The notes: a model not told the origin generated them from the letters alone. A DNA stretch of 64,000 bases from Pseudomonadales bacterium (GCA_002701845.1 NZXG01000061.1:1-64000); one strand, 5' to 3'; counted from the first letter of the stretch, positions 51,605 to 61,302 are shown. Made by a program: numbers and translations.

Positions 51605-54279
51605 AAAAGCACTACCTCACTCATTTTTTCGAACCGGAAGCCATCGCCATCATCGGCGCTGGTGATGAGGGCAGTGACAGCATTGAGAGCCGGCTGGCGT
51701 CACGGCTGCGGGAGCAGTTCGCTGGCAAAGTCTGGCTGGTCCATCCCCGGCACCGGGGGCTGTTGGGGGGTGATCGTAGTTTTGACACCATTGACGAGGT
51801 GCCCGGGCGAGTGGATCTGGCAATCATTGTCACGCCGGATTCCCAGGTATCGGAGCAACTGGAGCGTTGTGGTGCCAGCGGAATTGATTCGGTGGTCGTA
51901 CTGTCGCAACTGGATGATCGGGACGGTTTCCTGCGCAGTCAATATGTGGAGAGCCTGCGGCGCCAGGCGGACGCCCTGGGGATTCGCATGTGGGGGCCGG
52001 ACTGCTACGGCTTTGTCCGGCCCACGGCCGGGATCCGTGCCACCCTGGACCGGGTGGAAATCAAACCTGGTAAAATTGCCCTGATTTCCCACTCCGGTGC
52101 CATCTGCCGGGCGGTGACCGACTGGGCCAACTCGGCAGGCGTGGGCTTTTCCACCATTATTTCGCTGGAACAGGCCGCTGGCGTGTATTCCGGCGATATT
52201 CTCGATTATCTGGTTATTGATCAGCAGACCGAGTGCATTCTCATATACGCCGAAGGGGTAGAGGATTCCCGCAGTTTTCTTTCCGGCCTGCGGGGGGTGG
52301 CCCGTAGTAAACCGGTGATTGTGATGAAAACCGGCCGTCACATAGAAGATGCTGAGCAACATCTCTCTCACACCGGCGCCATGGTGGGTAACGACTATGT
52401 GTTTAATGCCGCCCTGGAACGGGCCGGCATTGTGCGGGCCAATTCGTTGACAGATCTGTTTCTGGCGGCCCGGGCGTTTCCCATTCATCGTTCGGTGCGG
52501 GGCGAGCGCATAGGTATCATCTCCCATGGCCTCGGCCCTGCCATTATGGCCTGTGACAAAGCCTATGATTTGAATCTGCCGCTGGCGGAGCTGACCTCCG
52601 ACAGCACCGTGAAACTGGCGGCGTTGCGGTCCATGGATTCCAGCACTAATCCGGCCTACAGCAGTCGCTTTGGGTTGAATGAGGAGTTCCTGGAAGCCTG
52701 TGAAGTCCTGGCCACCGACAAAAATGTGGATTTTCTGGTGGTGGTGCTGACCCCGCCCCGGGGCAAGGTTTTGCCGGATGTGCATGAACGGCTGCATCAG
52801 ATTCAGCGCAAAAGTTTCAAGCCCATTGTGGTGTGCTGCATGGGTGGTGATAAGGTGGCGCAGATTAAACGCTCGCTGCAGGAACGCGGCATACCCGTGT
52901 TTTCGTCTCCCGAAAACGCCATGCTGGCCGCCAATTATCTCACCACCTACTGCCGCAATCGCACCTATCTGATTCAGGCGCCACCGTCAGTGGAGCGTAA
53001 CCTGAATCCGGATATCGAAGGGGCACGCCTGATTATCGAAGGCGTATTGCAGGAAGGGCGCAAGGTGCTCAATCAAATGGAATCCCGCGCTGTGCTGAAG
53101 GCGTTCGATATCCCTATCAGTCCCCCCTGGAATACCCATTCCGCCAATGAGGCGCTGGTGGCGGCGGAATCTCTGGGTTTCCCGGTGGTACTGAAGATCA
53201 ATTCGCCGGATATCAGCCATAAGCTGGACTTTTCCGGGGTCTCGCTCAATGTGATGAATGCCCAGGCGGTGCGTTCCGCCTATAAAAAACTGCTGGAAGA
53301 GGTCCAGGCGAAGAAGCCCGACGCCCGCATCGAAGGCGTCATCGTCGAGCATATGGAAACTTCCAGCGCCAATCGGGAGTTGCTGCTGGGAATCAAGCAC
53401 GATTCCGTATTCGGCCCGGTGATCGTGTTCGGCCATGGCGGCACCATGGTGGAAGTCATGAACGATATTGCCATCAGCCTGCCGCCGCTGAATCCCTTGT
53501 TGGCGCAAACCCTGATTGCGTCGCCCAAGGTGAGCAAAATGCTCGACAGTTTCCGCAACATGCCGGCGGCGAATCGACAGGAGCTGGAACGTATAATCCT
53601 GCGCCTTTCCGAGATTGCCTGCGAGCTGCCCTGGATCAGGAATCTGGACATTAACCCCCTGGTATTGAACGACGAGAAAGCCACGGTGGTGGATGCCGTG
53701 ATTGAGGTGGATTACCTGCCTCCGGCGCAGAAGCGTTACGAACATATGGCGATTCATCCGTACCCGGTGTATCTGGAAACCCACTGGCAGATGAAAAACG
53801 GCGAAGACGTTTGGATTCGTCCCATCCGGCCGGAGGACGCCGAGCAGGAGAAAGCCTTCATTGAGAGTCTGTCGGAGCGTTCCCGCTATTATCGATTCAT
53901 GCACAATGTGAAACGGGTGACGCCGGAGATGCTGGCCCGCTTCACTCAGATCGACTATCACCGGGAAATGGCCCTGGTGGCGCTGGTGAAGGTGGCGGGG
54001 CAGTGGCAGGAGATTGGCGTCAGCCGCTATGTGGTGAATCCGGACGGGGCCAGTTGTGAATTCGCTGTGGTTGTCTCAGATCAATGGCATCGAACCGGTA
54101 TAGGGCATAAATTAATGGAATTGTTGATCGAGGCGGCCCGCAGCAAGGGGCTCCGCTTTATGGATGGTATCGTACTGCGGGACAATGTTGCCATGCGCAA
54201 ACTGGCGCGGGCCATGGGCTTCGAAATCCGTGAACACGCCCAGGACGAGGATGTGGTGTACATCATCAAGAAGTTATAA
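51601..54279 (+). CDS. patZ: Protein lysine acetyltransferase PatZ/Pat (NDP-forming acyl-CoA synthetase-GNAT fusion)
   Basis: 892 residues with the Pat layout: CoA-binding domain (FEPEAIAIIGAG), succinyl-CoA ligase-like domains, an ATP-grasp domain (VLKINSPDISHKLDFSGV) and a C-terminal GNAT domain (about 735-892; RPIRPEDAEQEKAFIES, TGIGHKLMELLIEAA). Acetylates lysines of metabolic enzymes, classically acetyl-CoA synthetase. H257 in SHTGAMVG occupies the place of the phospho-histidine of NDP-forming ligases, a residue reported as lost in enterobacterial Pat, so ligase activity cannot be excluded. ATG 51601 overlaps tmcA; the deacetylase gene follows after 2 bases. Confidence 0.92.
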   Translation: MKKHYLTHFFEPEAIAIIGAGDEGSDSIESRLASRLREQFAGKVWLVHPRHRGLLGGDRSFDTIDEVPGRVDLAIIVTPDSQVSEQLERCGASGIDSVVVLSQLDDRDGFLRSQYVESLRRQADALGIRMWGPDCYGFVRPTAGIRATLDRVEIKPGKIALISHSGAICRAVTDWANSAGVGFSTIISLEQAAGVYSGDILDYLVIDQQTECILIYAEGVEDSRSFLSGLRGVARSKPVIVMKTGRHIEDAEQHLSHTGAMVGNDYVFNAALERAGIVRANSLTDLFLAARAFPIHRSVRGERIGIISHGLGPAIMACDKAYDLNLPLAELTSDSTVKLAALRSMDSSTNPAYSSRFGLNEEFLEACEVLATDKNVDFLVVVLTPPRGKVLPDVHERLHQIQRKSFKPIVVCCMGGDKVAQIKRSLQERGIPVFSSPENAMLAANYLTTYCRNRTYLIQAPPSVERNLNPDIEGARLIIEGVLQEGRKVLNQMESRAVLKAFDIPISPPWNTHSANEALVAAESLGFPVVLKINSPDISHKLDFSGVSLNVMNAQAVRSAYKKLLEEVQAKKPDARIEGVIVEHMETSSANRELLLGIKHDSVFGPVIVFGHGGTMVEVMNDIAISLPPLNPLLAQTLIASPKVSKMLDSFRNMPAANRQELERIILRLSEIACELPWIRNLDINPLVLNDEKATVVDAVIEVDYLPPAQKRYEHMAIHPYPVYLETHWQMKNGEDVWIRPIRPEDAEQEKAFIESLSERSRYYRFMHNVKRVTPEMLARFTQIDYHREMALVALVKVAGQWQEIGVSRYVVNPDGASCEFAVVVSDQWHRTGIGHKLMELLIEAARSKGLRFMDGIVLRDNVAMRKLARAMGFEIREHAQDEDVVYIIKKL

Positions 54280-54281
54280 CT

Positions 54282-55205
54282 ATGACAACAGCTTATATCA
54301 GCCACCGGGATTGTGAACTGCACGATATGGGAGGGGATCACCCGGAATCCCCGCGCCGGCTCAGCGCCATCCGTGACTATCTGATGGAGCGGCAGATCTG
54401 GGATCTGCTGCAGCATGTGGACGCGCCCAAAATCGACAAAAAGCATCTTTACCGGGTGCACAGCCGGGATTACGTGGATGGGATATTCGCCCAGTTTCCC
54501 ATGCGGGAGCCCAAAGTCATGGCGGAAGACGTGGTGGCCAACCGGCATACGCTGGATGCGGCGTTGCGGGCGGCAGGAGCGGTATGTGCCGGCGTGGATA
54601 TGGTGATGCAGGAAAAGGCCGAGAATGCGTTTTGCGCGGTGCGGCCCCCGGGCCACCATGCGGAAAAAAGTCGGGCCATGGGCTTTTGCATTTTCAGTAA
54701 TGTGGCCGTGGCCGCGGCTTATGCCATCCATGAGTATGATCTGGAACGGGTTGCCATCGTGGATTTCGACGTCCATCACGGTAATGGCACCGAAAATATT
54801 CTGCAGTACGATGACCGTATCCTGTTCTGCTCCAGCTTTCAGCACCCGTTCTACCCCCACACGGTGCCCGATCAGAACCGCTCCAATATTGTACATACAC
54901 CCATGCATGCCGGGGCGGGCAGTGACGAATTCCGCGATTGGGTGCTGCAACAGTGGATGAACAAGCTGAACCACTTCCAGCCACAGCTACTGTTGCTGAG
55001 CGCCGGGTTTGATGCCCATCACTCCGATCCCCTGGCGGACATCTGCCTGGATGAGCGGGACTACTACTGGCTCACTTCGGAGCTTAAACAGCTGGCCCAG
55101 AACACCTGCGGGGGGCGTATGGTATCCAGCCTGGAGGGCGGCTATCAGTTGCCGGCCCTGGCGCGGAGTGTCTACCAGCATATCCGGGTCCTGAGTGGGA
55201 TGTGA
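54282..55205 (+). CDS. Histone-deacetylase family protein (AcuC-like lysine deacetylase)
   Basis: Zn-dependent amidohydrolase of the HDAC superfamily, 307 residues. Catalytic and zinc positions are intact: RPPGHHAEKSRAMGFC (H125/H126), VDFDVHHGNGTE (D161, D163, H165), LLLSAGFDAHHSDPL (second zinc Asp) and SSLEGGYQL. Class II-like bacterial members remove acetyl groups from lysine or polyamines. Starts 2 bases after patZ, so writer and eraser of lysine acetylation are co-expressed here, as acuA and acuC are in Bacillus, though with a different type of acetyltransferase. Confidence 0.92.
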   Translation: MTTAYISHRDCELHDMGGDHPESPRRLSAIRDYLMERQIWDLLQHVDAPKIDKKHLYRVHSRDYVDGIFAQFPMREPKVMAEDVVANRHTLDAALRAAGAVCAGVDMVMQEKAENAFCAVRPPGHHAEKSRAMGFCIFSNVAVAAAYAIHEYDLERVAIVDFDVHHGNGTENILQYDDRILFCSSFQHPFYPHTVPDQNRSNIVHTPMHAGAGSDEFRDWVLQQWMNKLNHFQPQLLLLSAGFDAHHSDPLADICLDERDYYWLTSELKQLAQNTCGGRMVSSLEGGYQLPALARSVYQHIRVLSGM

Positions 55206-55307
55206 TCCCGCGAAAAGTTGCTTGCCCGCCGGCCACCTGGGGTGCTAATTTCGCCGGTCGGGCAGAATCTTCATAACCGAATCAGAACAAGAATTGAGGG
55301 GGAGAAC

Positions 55308-56246
55308 ATGACTGTCAGTCACATGGTCTGTTCGTCGCGCGCGGTCACCGTGAAATTGCTGGATCTGATCTGGCGTTCACCGTTGGCGCCGGATCTGTCG
55401 CCAGCGCCGGAAAAACTGAACAGATCCCGTAAAAAGATGGACTTTACCGGCCGGTTGATGCCCAGGGCACGGGGGGTGAAGCAACGGGATGTGAGCTATG
55501 GCGGGGTTTCCTGTGTGCAGCACCAGCCCCGCCATGCGCCCAGTAACCGGGTGGTACTTTACTTCCACGGTGGGGGTTACTGCGTTGGGTCACCCGATAC
55601 CCACAATCATATGGTATCGCGGCTGGCCAAGCGGGCGGCCATGTGCGCCGTGGTACCCAGGTACCGCAAGGCTCCCGAGCATCCCTATCCGGCGCCGCTG
55701 GAGGATGCGGTCAGTGTCTATCAGGCGCTGCTGGATGAAGGGATAAAGCCAGGTAACCTCTATCTGGCCGGAGATTCCGCCGGGGGGAATCTGGTATTGG
55801 TGTTGTTGCTGCGCCTGAAGCAGGAGGGGATGCCCTTACCGGCAGCGGCCTGTTGTATCTCGCCCTGGACCGACATGGGGTTGCAGGGGGACACCCTGAA
55901 TACCAAGGCCAACACGGACAATATGCTTAACGGTGATTTACTGGAGCATTTTGCCCAGCTGTATACCCAAGGCATGGCTGCGGAGCAGCGATGTCAACAG
56001 CCCTACCTCTCCCCTCTGGCCGGCGATCTGGCGGGGTTGCCGCCATTGCTGGTTCAGGTGGGGTCCGAAGAGGTGCTGCTGGACGATGCCGTGCGCCTCA
56101 CCGAAAAAGCGCAGCAGGCCGGGGTGGCGGTGGAGCTGCAGATCTGGGAGAAGATGCAACACGTCTGGCATCTGTCATTTCCCGTGCTGAAGGATGGCCG
56201 CCTGGCCATTCTGGAAATCGCGGAATTCTTTGATCGAAATCAGTAA
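55308..56246 (+). CDS. Alpha/beta hydrolase, hormone-sensitive-lipase (family IV) esterase
   Basis: 312 residues. Oxyanion-hole motif HGGGYCVG (87-90), nucleophile S157 in LAGDSAGGN, acidic residue near VLLDDAVRL and catalytic His in MQHVWHLSF. PRYRKAPEHPYPAPLEDA is typical of this family, which cleaves short- to medium-chain esters. ATG 55308 has AGGGGGAGA upstream. The 102-base gap after the deacetylase holds an imperfect inverted repeat (about 55225-55265) without a T-tract. Confidence 0.9.
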   Translation: MTVSHMVCSSRAVTVKLLDLIWRSPLAPDLSPAPEKLNRSRKKMDFTGRLMPRARGVKQRDVSYGGVSCVQHQPRHAPSNRVVLYFHGGGYCVGSPDTHNHMVSRLAKRAAMCAVVPRYRKAPEHPYPAPLEDAVSVYQALLDEGIKPGNLYLAGDSAGGNLVLVLLLRLKQEGMPLPAAACCISPWTDMGLQGDTLNTKANTDNMLNGDLLEHFAQLYTQGMAAEQRCQQPYLSPLAGDLAGLPPLLVQVGSEEVLLDDAVRLTEKAQQAGVAVELQIWEKMQHVWHLSFPVLKDGRLAILEIAEFFDRNQ

Positions 56247-56262
56247 ATGAAAATAACTCACA

Positions 56263-56290
56263 GTTGAAAATAATCATCATTAGCTATAAA
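56263..56290 (+). promoter_or_regulatory. Fur-like box over the promoter of the iron-uptake operon
   Basis: 56263-56281 matches the 19-base Fur consensus at 13 positions, with the core ATAATCAT exact. It overlaps a -35 TTGAAA (56264-56269), 15-base spacer to TATAAA (56285-56290), just before a leader and AGGAG at ATG 56347. The match is moderate; the position over the -35 and the nature of the operon support it. Confidence 0.55.
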
Positions 56291-56346
56291 GTGCTGTCCT
56301 GGAGAGGGGATGGCACTGGAATTTGTGCCAATAGGAGAACCAAGAA

Positions 56347-57432
56347 ATGAAAACCGTAAATTTACCGCTGGCCGGTACAGCCCTGGCCCTGTTGACGCTG
56401 GGGGCATCCACCCAGGCGCTGGCGGATGAAGCCTTCGAACGGGAAGTCCGTAACCGCCTGGAGAAACTGGAGCAGATCCGAACCGTCGACGCGCCCAGTG
56501 GCAACAATCTGCTAGGGGATAAGCTGACCCTGGAGGGGCTGGTGGAAATCGAGGGTGTCGTCGGCGAAGGCTTCGACGACGAGAGCTACAGCGATCTGGT
56601 GGTAGCCACCGTGGAACTGGTCATGAACGCCCAGTTGAACGATAAGGTGGCCGCGGAGCTGGCGTTCCTCTATGAAGAGGATGAGACCGACCTGGATGTG
56701 GACGTGGCGACCCTGGCCTTCGCGGATCTGATCGGCCCGGTGGATATGCTCATCGGTAAACAGTATCTGCCCTTTGGCCGGTTTGAGACCGCTTTAGTCA
56801 ACGATACCCTGGTGCTGGAACTGGCGGAAACCCGCAAAACCGCTGCTTTGTTTGGCCTGCAGCAGGACGGCTTGACCCTGGGCGCCTATGTATTCGATGG
56901 CTCCGTGGACCGTGAGCAAAACGTGGAAAACTACGGTTTCACCCTGAATTTTGAACAGGACAATCTACAGGCCGGAGTGGATTATATTTCCAGTCTGGCG
57001 GAGTCAGACGCGCTGGCGGACGAACTGGGCGCCGATCTGGAGAGCGATGACGGTGCGTTCGCTGTTTCCGGGCAGCTCGACCTGTAAGGGGTGAAGATTA
57101 TTGCCGAATATCTGACCGCAGTAGATGATATCGAGTGGGCGGGTCCGGGTCCGGTGACTCTGGAGCGTCAGCCATCGGCGTTACAGGTCGAGCTGGATTT
57201 TGCCGCCACTATCCAACAGCGACAATACACTTTTGGCTTCGCCATCCAGGAAACCGATGAGGCCGGCGGCCTGTCGCCGGAACAGCGTATCTCCATCGGG
57301 GGTGGTACCGAAATTTATCCCAATGTAGCCCTTACCGTGGAATTCTGGCACGACGAGGACTACGACCAGGCCGACGGCGGCACCGACGAGTCCACGGACA
57401 ACGTGGTGGTGCAACTGGCCGCGGCATTCTGA
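56347..57432 (+). pseudogene. LbtU-type siderophore porin, split by an in-frame stop
   Basis: 362 codons in one frame with TAA at codon 247 (57085-57087). Signal peptide to about residue 26 (ASTQALADEAF), a short coiled coil (REVRNRLEKLEQI), then an outer-membrane beta-barrel closely following the LbtU family: SDLVVATVELVMNAQLND, LAFLYEEDET, MLIGKQYLPFGRFET, LVLELAETRKTAALFGLQ. After the stop the barrel continues (KIIAEYLTAVDD, FGFAIQETDEAGGL) to a C-terminal Phe (VVVQLAAAF), as needed for barrel assembly. One base change restores it. The 5' part (56347-57087) alone could not form the barrel. First gene of the iron operon. Confidence 0.82.
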
Positions 57433-57460
57433 TAACCGCGTAGATTCAGGAGTAAAATCC

Positions 57461-58714
57461 ATGCAAGCAGTATTCAAAGTGATGTTGGCCACCAGTGTTT
57501 TCATGGCCGCCACGGCCCAGGCCGGGGTCAGTAAAGAACAGGTGGTGGATCAGTACGCCGAAGTAGCCCATGCGGTATTCAGCGATGCGCTGATGACGGC
57601 ACAGGTGCTGCGGAAACAAATCGATGTACTGGTGCAACAGCCTTCTGAAACTGCTCAGCAGGACGCCCGGGCCGCCTGGAAAGCGGCCCGGGTTCCCTAT
57701 CAACAATCCGAGGTGTATCGCTTTGGCAACCCGGTGGTGGACGATTGGGAAGGGCAGCTGAACGCCTGGCCCCTGGACGAAGGGCTGATCGATTACGTGG
57801 AACCCAGCCACTACCACCATGAAATGGGTAACGCCGGCGCCAACGCCAATATCATAGCCAACACCAGCCTCAAACTGGGGGGTGACACCCTGGACCTGAC
57901 CAGGCTGACGCCGGAGCTGCTGGCGGATCTGAATGAACTGGCGGGTTCCGAGGCCAATGTGGCCACCGGTTATCACGCCATTGAATTCCTGCTCTGGGGC
58001 CAGGACCTGAATGGGACCGGCCCGGGTGCCGGGGAGCGGCCCTATACGGATTACGTTACTGGAGAAGGCTGCACTCACGGTCATTGCGAGCGTCGCGGCC
58101 AGTATCTGCAGGCCGTGGCGGATCTTCTGGTGAAAGATCTCGAGTACATGCAGGGTCAGTGGGCACCCGACGGCGATAATTATCGCGCCAAATTGCAGCA
58201 ACAGGATCCGCAACAGGCGCTTACCAAAGCCCTGTTTGGTATGGGCAGCCTGGCGTTGGGGGAACTGGCCGGTGAACGCATGAAGGTGGCACTGGAAGCC
58301 AATTCCACGGAGGACGAGCACGACTGCTTCAGCGACAACACCCATTACTCCCACTATTACAACGCCCAGGGTATTGAAAACGTCTACTACGGCAGTTATC
58401 AGCGGGTGGACGGCACTAAAGTCAGCGGCCCCGCCATGGCGCAACTGGTCGCGCAGCAGGACCCCAAACTGGCCAAATCCGTGGACCGGCAGTTTGACCG
58501 GACCATGGCGAATCTGCAGCGAATGGTGGATACCGCGGAAGCGGAGTCAGGCATGAAGTTCGATCAGATGATTGCCGAGGGCAATGACAAAGGTGCTGAA
58601 ATCGTGCATGGTGCTATCGATAGCCTGGTGGCGTTGACTCAGGATATTGAGCAGGTGGCTACCACGCTGGGGGTGAACAATCTGGCGCCCGATAACGCCG
58701 ATCACGAATTTTAA
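57461..58714 (+). CDS. Imelysin (M75 / IrpA-like) periplasmic iron-uptake protein
   Basis: 417 residues: signal peptide (SVFMAATAQAG) and a two-bundle helical imelysin domain. The GxHxxE motif is intact (G170, H172, E175 in TGYHAIEFLLWG). Further iron- or peroxidase-like regions are VYRFGNPVVDDWEGQLNAWP (in parts) and the His-rich CFSDNTHYSHYYN. Imelysins are periplasmic iron-handling proteins related to EfeO, named after an insulin-cleaving Pseudomonas protein. Starts 28 bases after the porin. Confidence 0.92.
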   Translation: MQAVFKVMLATSVFMAATAQAGVSKEQVVDQYAEVAHAVFSDALMTAQVLRKQIDVLVQQPSETAQQDARAAWKAARVPYQQSEVYRFGNPVVDDWEGQLNAWPLDEGLIDYVEPSHYHHEMGNAGANANIIANTSLKLGGDTLDLTRLTPELLADLNELAGSEANVATGYHAIEFLLWGQDLNGTGPGAGERPYTDYVTGEGCTHGHCERRGQYLQAVADLLVKDLEYMQGQWAPDGDNYRAKLQQQDPQQALTKALFGMGSLALGELAGERMKVALEANSTEDEHDCFSDNTHYSHYYNAQGIENVYYGSYQRVDGTKVSGPAMAQLVAQQDPKLAKSVDRQFDRTMANLQRMVDTAEAESGMKFDQMIAEGNDKGAEIVHGAIDSLVALTQDIEQVATTLGVNNLAPDNADHEF

Positions 58715-58735
58715 CCGACCCTTGGAAGCAGTGCA

Positions 58736-60151
58736 GTGAAGTGGATCCGTACCCATACCAACCGGACCCTGTTGTTGGCATGCCTGATCGGGCTGACAGC
58801 GAATCTGGGACTGGGATATGGCGTCAATTCCGGGGGTGATACCAGCGTCGCCAAAACCGGTAATGATGCATTTTCACTGCCTTCTGCCAACATGTCATTC
58901 ACCCGGCGGCTGGATTTCAATGTCGGTAACAGCTTTTTCCGTAACCCCTGGGTGATCGCGCCGTCCACCACCAAGGCCAGGGACGGGCTGGGCGCGCTGT
59001 TCAATACCAATGGTTGCCAGAACTGCCATATCCGGGATGGTCGCGGCCATCTGCCGCAAACCGATGACGACAATGCGGTATCTCTGTTGGTCCGGCTCAG
59101 CCTGAAACCCAGCGACGAAAAAATGCGGGCGCAGGTGCGCCGGTTGGGGGTGATTCCGCATCCCGTATACGGTGATCAGATTCAGGATTTTTCCATCCCC
59201 GGAGTCAAAGCCGAGGCCCAGATCCGGTTGCGTTATGAAACCAGCCAGATTAGCTTGGCGGATGGCACCACGGTGACTTTGCAAAAGCCGTTGCTGACGC
59301 TGGAGGATTTGGGTTACGGACCCCTGGGTGAGGGCGTGGTGTATTCCCTGAGGTTGGCGCCTCCGGTGATCGGGCTTGGCTTGCTGGAAGCGGTGCCTGC
59401 GCAGCAAATCAAACAGCACGCCGATCCTGAGGATGCCAACGGCGATGGTATTTCCGGCCGCTGGAACCGGGTCTGGGATGTGGAGCGGCAGGCCATGGTA
59501 CTGGGGCGGTTTGGCTGGAAGGCAGAGCAGCCCACCCTTAAGCAGCAGAACGCGGCGGCGTTCGTGGGCGACATTGGTATCACCAGTTCCCTGTTCAATC
59601 GGGAAAACTGCACCCAGGCGCAGAGTGAGTGCCAGCAGGCGGTCACCGGCAGCGAGGATGGGGCTCCGGAGATCTCCGATAAACTGCTGAACCTGGTTAC
59701 CTTCTATACCCGAAATCTGGCGGTGCCGAAACGCCGTAACCTGGAAGATCAGCAGGTCCAACAGGGGCAGGGTGTCTTTCAGCAGGCCGGATGCGCCGGT
59801 TGCCATTTGCCCCAGTTGACCACGCCCAAACTGGCCGGACAACCGGAACAGTCCGAGCAGACCTTTCATCCCTACACGGATATGCTGTTGCACGATATGG
59901 GTCCCGGTCTGGCGGACAACCGGGAAGCCTATGATGCCTCCGGCACCGAGTGGCGCACGCCGCCGTTGTGGGGTATTGGTCTGACGGAAGACGTCAGTGG
60001 TCATCAGCATTATCTGCACGACGGTCGGGCGCGGTCATTGCTGGAGGCGGTGCTGTGGCACGATGGAGAGGCCAGGGCCAGTCGCGACTACGTGGTGGCC
60101 GCCAGCCGCGATGAGCGGGACGCGCTATTGGCATTTTTGCGCTCCCTCTGA
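58736..60151 (+). CDS. Di-heme oxidoreductase (DUF1111, thiol-oxidoreductase-like)
   Basis: 471 residues, exported (N-terminal helix LLLACLIGLTANLGLGYG). Two c-type heme sites: CQNCH (C94, C97, H98) and CAGCH (C353, C356, H357), in the bacterial cytochrome c peroxidase-like arrangement. FRTPPLWG-type motif WRTPPLWGIGLT and HDGRARSLLEAVLWHDGEA are typical of DUF1111. Start is GTG with GGAAG. Between two imelysins, it may change the redox state of iron in the periplasm, as EfeB is thought to do. Confidence 0.92.
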   Translation: MKWIRTHTNRTLLLACLIGLTANLGLGYGVNSGGDTSVAKTGNDAFSLPSANMSFTRRLDFNVGNSFFRNPWVIAPSTTKARDGLGALFNTNGCQNCHIRDGRGHLPQTDDDNAVSLLVRLSLKPSDEKMRAQVRRLGVIPHPVYGDQIQDFSIPGVKAEAQIRLRYETSQISLADGTTVTLQKPLLTLEDLGYGPLGEGVVYSLRLAPPVIGLGLLEAVPAQQIKQHADPEDANGDGISGRWNRVWDVERQAMVLGRFGWKAEQPTLKQQNAAAFVGDIGITSSLFNRENCTQAQSECQQAVTGSEDGAPEISDKLLNLVTFYTRNLAVPKRRNLEDQQVQQGQGVFQQAGCAGCHLPQLTTPKLAGQPEQSEQTFHPYTDMLLHDMGPGLADNREAYDASGTEWRTPPLWGIGLTEDVSGHQHYLHDGRARSLLEAVLWHDGEARASRDYVVAASRDERDALLAFLRSL

Positions 60152-60178
60152 CCCAAATCATGGACAGGAGATCTGTTC

Positions 60179-61297
60179 ATGTACAGGAGACCTATGGGCA
60201 AACTGATCAGATCATTTTATCCGGCGCTATGGGGTGTTTTGCTATTGCTCACCGGATGTGAGCAGGTCTCCCCACAGCAACAGTGGTTGCAGGTGGTGGC
60301 GGACCGGATTGCAGCGGATTATGGGGATCTCCAGCGGCAGGCCGGCACTCTGTCTGTCACCTTGCAGAACTACTGCGCCAGCCCGGCACCGGAACCCCTG
60401 GCGGCGGCTCGGGATCAGTGGCGGCAAACCATGGACGCCTGGCAGCGGGTACAGTGGGTGCGTTTCGGGCCCATCACCGAAAATAATGACGACTGGAAAA
60501 TTCAGTTCTGGCCGGACCAGAAGAACATTGTGTCCCGCAAGGCGCAACGTCTGTTGAATACCGAGGGGCCCATTGACGCCGCCCGGGTGGCGGATGCCAG
60601 CGTGGTACTGCAAGGGCTCAGTGCCCTGGAGTTACTGCTGTTTGATCCGGACTATATGGCAAACTACGGTCTGGAAAGTGGTGAGCAAACACCGCAGGGG
60701 AGACGGCAGTGCGAGCTTATTACCGCCATCGGGAAACACTTTGCGGGCACCACCACCCGGGTGCATCAGGCCTGGGTTGACAGTGGCATCCGGCAGCAGT
60801 GGCAGGAAACGTCGGCCGCTCCGGACCATTCCGGCAAGGGCCCCATGGCGGAGGTGGTGGGGGCCATGTTAAGCCAGTTGGAAATTATCAAGACCGATAA
60901 GCTGGGGGCGCCATTGGGTTATAAGAGCCGTTCCCATACGCCTAACGGCTATTTTTCCGAGAGCTGGCGCAGCCAGTCCTCCCTGCGCAACATTTGGGTC
61001 AGTCTGCAAACGCTTTACAGTTTGGCTAAGCACCCGGAGCATTATGACCTGGAACAACTGCTGCAGCAGACCGGGCACGGGGAACTGGCGGCAGACCTGG
61101 ATATGGCGTTTGCCGTGGCATTGCAGACGCTGGCGGATATCCAGCAGCCGTTGGTCACCGCGGTGGCGGATTCCACCGGGCGCCAGCAGGTAGTGGTCTT
61201 ACATCAGGCCATTGCGCAGCTGAATTCCCGCTTTAAACAGCAGTTGGCCCCGGCGCTGGGCATCAGCCTGGGATTCAACGCCAACGACGGAGACTGA
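60179..61297 (+). CDS. Imelysin family lipoprotein
   Basis: 372 residues with a lipobox (LLLLTGCEQ), so outer-membrane or inner-membrane anchored. Imelysin-like helical domain (WRQTMDAWQRVQWVRFGPI; LSALELLLFDPDY). At the GxHxxE motif it reads GLSALE: the glutamate is kept but histidine is serine, unlike the first imelysin, so iron binding may differ. ATG 60179 is preferred (GGAG eight bases upstream); ATG 60194 is possible. DUF1513 follows after 5 bases. Confidence 0.9.
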   Translation: MYRRPMGKLIRSFYPALWGVLLLLTGCEQVSPQQQWLQVVADRIAADYGDLQRQAGTLSVTLQNYCASPAPEPLAAARDQWRQTMDAWQRVQWVRFGPITENNDDWKIQFWPDQKNIVSRKAQRLLNTEGPIDAARVADASVVLQGLSALELLLFDPDYMANYGLESGEQTPQGRRQCELITAIGKHFAGTTTRVHQAWVDSGIRQQWQETSAAPDHSGKGPMAEVVGAMLSQLEIIKTDKLGAPLGYKSRSHTPNGYFSESWRSQSSLRNIWVSLQTLYSLAKHPEHYDLEQLLQQTGHGELAADLDMAFAVALQTLADIQQPLVTAVADSTGRQQVVVLHQAIAQLNSRFKQQLAPALGISLGFNANDGD

Positions 61298-61302
61298 CCC
61301 TG

